Positions 61,271-64,000 of a stretch of DNA of 64,000 nucleotides are shown here, piece by piece; position 1 is the stretch's first letter, and each line of letters begins with the position of its first letter. The DNA is from BM003 sp963699835 (GTDB lineage: Bacteria; Pseudomonadota; Gammaproteobacteria; Steroidobacterales; BM003), in NCBI GenBank assembly GCA_963699835.1, contig CAVOVJ010000010.1:103654-167653 (forward strand). Reading direction: 5' to 3'. The position numbers were made by a program, and so were the translations under genes. The notes under the pieces were generated by a model, which worked only from the letters and a program-made list of their open reading frames with translations, ran no database searches and was not told where the DNA came from.

Positions 61271-63688
61271 TTATCCTGGCTCGTTCTCCCAAATCGCGTC
61301 GGTTTCCTCGCCGGCCCGGTACTTTTTCAGGATTTTGTCGATATCCGGGCAAAGATCGCGGCCACCGGCCGCCCGATCCATCAGCCCTTTGCCGACAACC
61401 GACAAACCCATCGTAAAGAAAGCCGCGGCCCCGCTGACCACGCCGCCGGCGACATCTGCACCCACCTGCGGGTGAGCCAACGTGCCACGAACCGCGAGGA
61501 ACGGACTGGCGATCGACGCGACTCCCAGCCCGACACCCTTACGCGGTTTCGCCGCAAAGTCGAAATCCAGTTTCTCGTCCTCCATCTGAACTGTGCCGTG
61601 AGCTCGCACCGTGATGGAGTCGGTCTGCAGCAGGAATGGCTCAACTTTTGCCTTGCCATTATCGAACCGGACGTAATAAATACCGCAACCGAGCTGATGG
61701 TACGGTCTCTTTTTTACGATGGGCTGAAGCTTGTAATAGACCTCGTCAAGCACGTTGTTCGTGAACAGGCCGAAGCTGCCCCGCGGGCGCCGCCCGGCCT
61801 CTGAAACGATCTTGATCCAGCCGTCGGCGGAAACCGCCATCTCGTGGAGAGAGTTGCCGCTGGCCTTGATCCGCGTGTTCAGCGTATTCGGCGGTATCAA
61901 GGCCATTTCGTCGGGAGTGACTTCCTTCGTCCTCGCATACCGGATCTTGTCGCCGCTGAGTTCGATCTGGAACAGCGGGGCTTCGCCGGCGCTGTCCAGG
62001 CGCATTCTTCCGCTTAGTGGGCCACCATTTATCATGGTCTTGAATGGTTCGATATTGAGTGAGCCGTCCTTTACGACGATCTCCATCGAGGTGTCCTGAA
62101 TATCTGTATTGCTCGCCACGATGTGATCGATTGCCACTTTGGCTTGCAGGTCAAACCCATCGAGAGCCGAGAAGTCGAACGGTTTCGTATCGAATACCAG
62201 CGTCGCATCCTTGTCTTGTAAGCGCGGCTGGCGGCGATCCTCAAGGTAGTCGCCGATCAAGATTTGCTTTGAGTGCAGATCTGCCTCGACGATGGGTTTC
62301 TTCCCCGGTACAACCGTTACTCGTCCGGCGAAGTCGTTGCCACCCACTCGCAACGACACCGGCTGCATGACGATCATGCCTTCGCTGCCGCTGAAATCGG
62401 CGGCGAATTCATAGTCGTAAGTGATTCGCCATTTAAGATTCACAAGCGCCATGGTTGCCGCAATATTTGGGCCCTTGGAGCGTATCTTCAGTGTGGTGTT
62501 GTCAGGTCGAGCGGGCAGGCCGACAGCGCCGTCCAGATTGACGACGTTGCTATCGAAAGTCGCTTCAAAACTCGAGAACTCGATGGTTCCGGGCCCCCAG
62601 CGAATCCCCCCGTGTGCGTCGAGTGGTCCGCTTTTTTCGAGCGGCAGGTCCATGTAGCGGGCAAGAGGCAGAATATCCGGCGCGGCCAGAGTCAAGTCTG
62701 CGGCAATTGCGGGCTTGTCGGCCCAGTTTTTCAATGAGCCATTGGCGGTGAGTTTGCCGGTTTGAGCCTCAAGTTTGCCGTCGAAGCTTATCGCGTCATT
62801 GTCCTCTCTCAGTGTTGTCGCAAGGTTGAACGGCCCGTCATCTAGCTTGCGCAATCCGAGCAGCTTGGTCAGTTTCTCAAGATTGCGCCCCTTCACCTCG
62901 ACGGTCCCATCGAGGCCTTTCAGTCCCTCGATATTGTCGAGATCCAGCTTGCTCGAAATCCGGAGATCGCCATACTCGATTTGCAGGTCGTTGTACGCCG
63001 CTCCGTTGATCATGTGCGCCAAACGGGGGATTGTGCCGGATGCGCGAAGGGGCGTGCCATGCAAAGTTCCGTCCACTGATATTTGATTTGTGCGCATATC
63101 TTGGGCGGCTACCGCCAGGCTGGTGATATTTGCATCAACTGGATTATCGCGTTCCGGAGCAGAGTAGGTCACGCGCAGGTCGCTGACATCGATATTCGTG
63201 AGCGTGACAAAACTCTTTTCCCCTCTTTCCTCGCTCGGCGAGGTCTTGTTGTCCGGTCGCTCGAAGGTCCAGTTGTTCTGCCCGTTCGCTGTCCTTTGGA
63301 GATGCAACTCGCCGCCGTGGGCGCGGAGTTTTATAACTTGCAGCGGACCCGAAAAGAGCGACGACAGCCGCATCTGGAAATAGACCTCGTCGATGCGCAG
63401 CATCGATTCTGAATCCGCCCACGATGGATTGGCGAATTGGACGTTGGTGGCGCGAATTGCGGGAGTCAGTGAGAGAGCCGGCTCAAAGTCGCCATCGATG
63501 CGTAGTTTCCGCCCGGTTTCGCGCTCAACGAAATTTTGCAGCGGAACGCGATACGCGCCCAGGTCGGCCCGTTTGATCGTGAACAGCAAAGCGCCGGCCA
63601 GCAGCGCGAGAATAACGGCTGCGATCAGCAGAAATTTGAGCATTCGCATCAAGATGCGGTCTCTCACGTCGTAAGAGGCGACGGGCAT
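61271..63688 (-). CDS. AsmA-family protein
   Basis: 805 residues. One N-terminal membrane anchor (MLKFLLIAAVILALLAGALL) is followed by the AsmA N-terminal domain (KRADLGAYRVPLQNFVERET, GRKLRIDGDFEPALSLTPAI) and a long beta-rich periplasmic region with repeated LDG and GxL patterns, and an AsmA_2-type C-terminus (LLQTDSITVRAHGTVQMEDE). AsmA proteins are thought to form hydrophobic grooves moving phospholipids between membranes. Start uncertain: ATG 63688, or internal Met codons 14 and 16 nearer the anchor. Confidence 0.92.
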   Translation of the reverse strand: MPVASYDVRDRILMRMLKFLLIAAVILALLAGALLFTIKRADLGAYRVPLQNFVERETGRKLRIDGDFEPALSLTPAIRATNVQFANPSWADSESMLRIDEVYFQMRLSSLFSGPLQVIKLRAHGGELHLQRTANGQNNWTFERPDNKTSPSEERGEKSFVTLTNIDVSDLRVTYSAPERDNPVDANITSLAVAAQDMRTNQISVDGTLHGTPLRASGTIPRLAHMINGAAYNDLQIEYGDLRISSKLDLDNIEGLKGLDGTVEVKGRNLEKLTKLLGLRKLDDGPFNLATTLREDNDAISFDGKLEAQTGKLTANGSLKNWADKPAIAADLTLAAPDILPLARYMDLPLEKSGPLDAHGGIRWGPGTIEFSSFEATFDSNVVNLDGAVGLPARPDNTTLKIRSKGPNIAATMALVNLKWRITYDYEFAADFSGSEGMIVMQPVSLRVGGNDFAGRVTVVPGKKPIVEADLHSKQILIGDYLEDRRQPRLQDKDATLVFDTKPFDFSALDGFDLQAKVAIDHIVASNTDIQDTSMEIVVKDGSLNIEPFKTMINGGPLSGRMRLDSAGEAPLFQIELSGDKIRYARTKEVTPDEMALIPPNTLNTRIKASGNSLHEMAVSADGWIKIVSEAGRRPRGSFGLFTNNVLDEVYYKLQPIVKKRPYHQLGCGIYYVRFDNGKAKVEPFLLQTDSITVRAHGTVQMEDEKLDFDFAAKPRKGVGLGVASIASPFLAVRGTLAHPQVGADVAGGVVSGAAAFFTMGLSVVGKGLMDRAAGGRDLCPDIDKILKKYRAGEETDAIWENEPG

Positions 63689-63811
63689 AGCAACGTAGGG
63701 CGCATGCGCGTCGAAAGCTGGCCACGGTCAGTCGGCGAGGGACGAGGTTAGCACGAGTCGGTCTGCAAGCGGGACCATGACGGCAAGCAGGGAAAATACG
63801 CGGGAACAGGG

Positions 63812-64000
63812 ATGACGGATTCGAGCGACGCCAATGCGCAAGTGGTGCCAACGCGGGCCAGCGATTGCCCCTATGCTGTCGACGTCAGCGCCGGGAAGAC
63901 CTATTGGTGGTGCGCGTGCGGGAAGAGTCGGACGCAACCGTTTTGCGACGGCTCGCATACTGGAACCGGGCTCGAGCCGGTGCGCTTCGACGCCCCGCGT
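63812..64000 (+). CDS. CDGSH iron-sulfur domain protein (partial, runs off right edge)
   Basis: From ATG 63812 an open frame of 63 codons reaches the window end. WCACGKSRTQPFCDGSHTGT is the full CDGSH motif (C-x-C-x2-S-x3-P-x-C-D-G-S-H) that binds a redox-active [2Fe-2S] cluster. Bacterial members often carry two such motifs; the second would be outside the window. AGGG sits just before the ATG with tight spacing, so the exact start is not certain. Function in bacteria is poorly defined. Confidence 0.85.
   Translation, partial: MTDSSDANAQVVPTRASDCPYAVDVSAGKTYWWCACGKSRTQPFCDGSHTGTGLEPVRFDAPR

Overview
The window looks like chromosomal DNA of a high-GC, free-living gammaproteobacterium outside the Enterobacterales. 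The main evidence is gene order. clpS-clpA / infA-aat-trxB / ftsK-lolA-rarA-serS / Bax-inhibitor-like gene / tRNA-Ser closely follows the arrangement I recall from Pseudomonas. A yceF/yceD-rpmF-plsX-fabH block, a lexA-imuA-imuB-dnaE2 mutagenesis cassette and a gspCDEF type II secretion locus also occur. The genus cannot be named from the sequence alone.

Layout. 1-3.4 kb: Maf/YceF (partial, minus), then yceD-rpmF-plsX-fabH (plus), with a near-consensus promoter that makes yceD almost leaderless. 3.4-9.3 kb: a small ORF, a DUF1232 protein, a dicarboxylate/sulfate-type symporter, an L,D-transpeptidase (frameshifted), a convergent OprI-like lipoprotein ending in Arg-Lys, and a phytoene-desaturase-like oxidoreductase (frameshifted). 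9.3-13.5 kb: RND efflux permease and adaptor. 13.7-19.7 kb: SOS mutagenesis operon behind two abutting LexA boxes. 19.7-25.9 kb: an acidic small protein and gspC-D-E-F. 26-31 kb: CHASE2 cyclase and clpS-clpA. 31-41.4 kb: infA, aat, a GNAT/FemAB-like gene (two frameshifts), trxB (two frameshifts), ftsK, lolA, a VanZ-like gene, rarA, serS and a BI-1/YccA protein.

41.6-52.2 kb is an accessory hot spot. A complete tRNA-Ser(TGA) is followed by repeated copies of its 3' end at 41.85 and 44.95 kb, with degenerate ones near 47.1, 48.45 and 52.17 kb. Between them lie decayed IS91-, IS481- and IS3-type transposases, a ribbon-helix-helix/GNAT toxin-antitoxin pair, a higBA pair, and a 918-residue secreted RTX/cadherin-like/beta-propeller protein. 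That gene sits between two copies of a roughly 49-bp direct repeat made of a terminator plus a tRNA-end-like core. No integrase remains.

52.3-64 kb returns to housekeeping genes: pntA-pntB transhydrogenase, an exported hypothetical, a two-subunit molybdenum hydroxylase (iorAB type), DUF808, UbiX, AsmA, and the start of a CDGSH iron-sulfur protein at the right edge.

Functional links. ClpS/ClpA and Aat form an N-degron module. The L,D-transpeptidase and the OprI-like lipoprotein are probably enzyme and substrate. LexA probably represses itself and the ImuA-ImuB-DnaE2 translesion machinery. The Gsp system could export the Sec-signal RTX protein. Six isolated one-base indels break four otherwise well-conserved chromosomal genes, four of them within 0.7 kb. 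Local sequence errors are the simplest explanation, but true decay cannot be excluded from this window.
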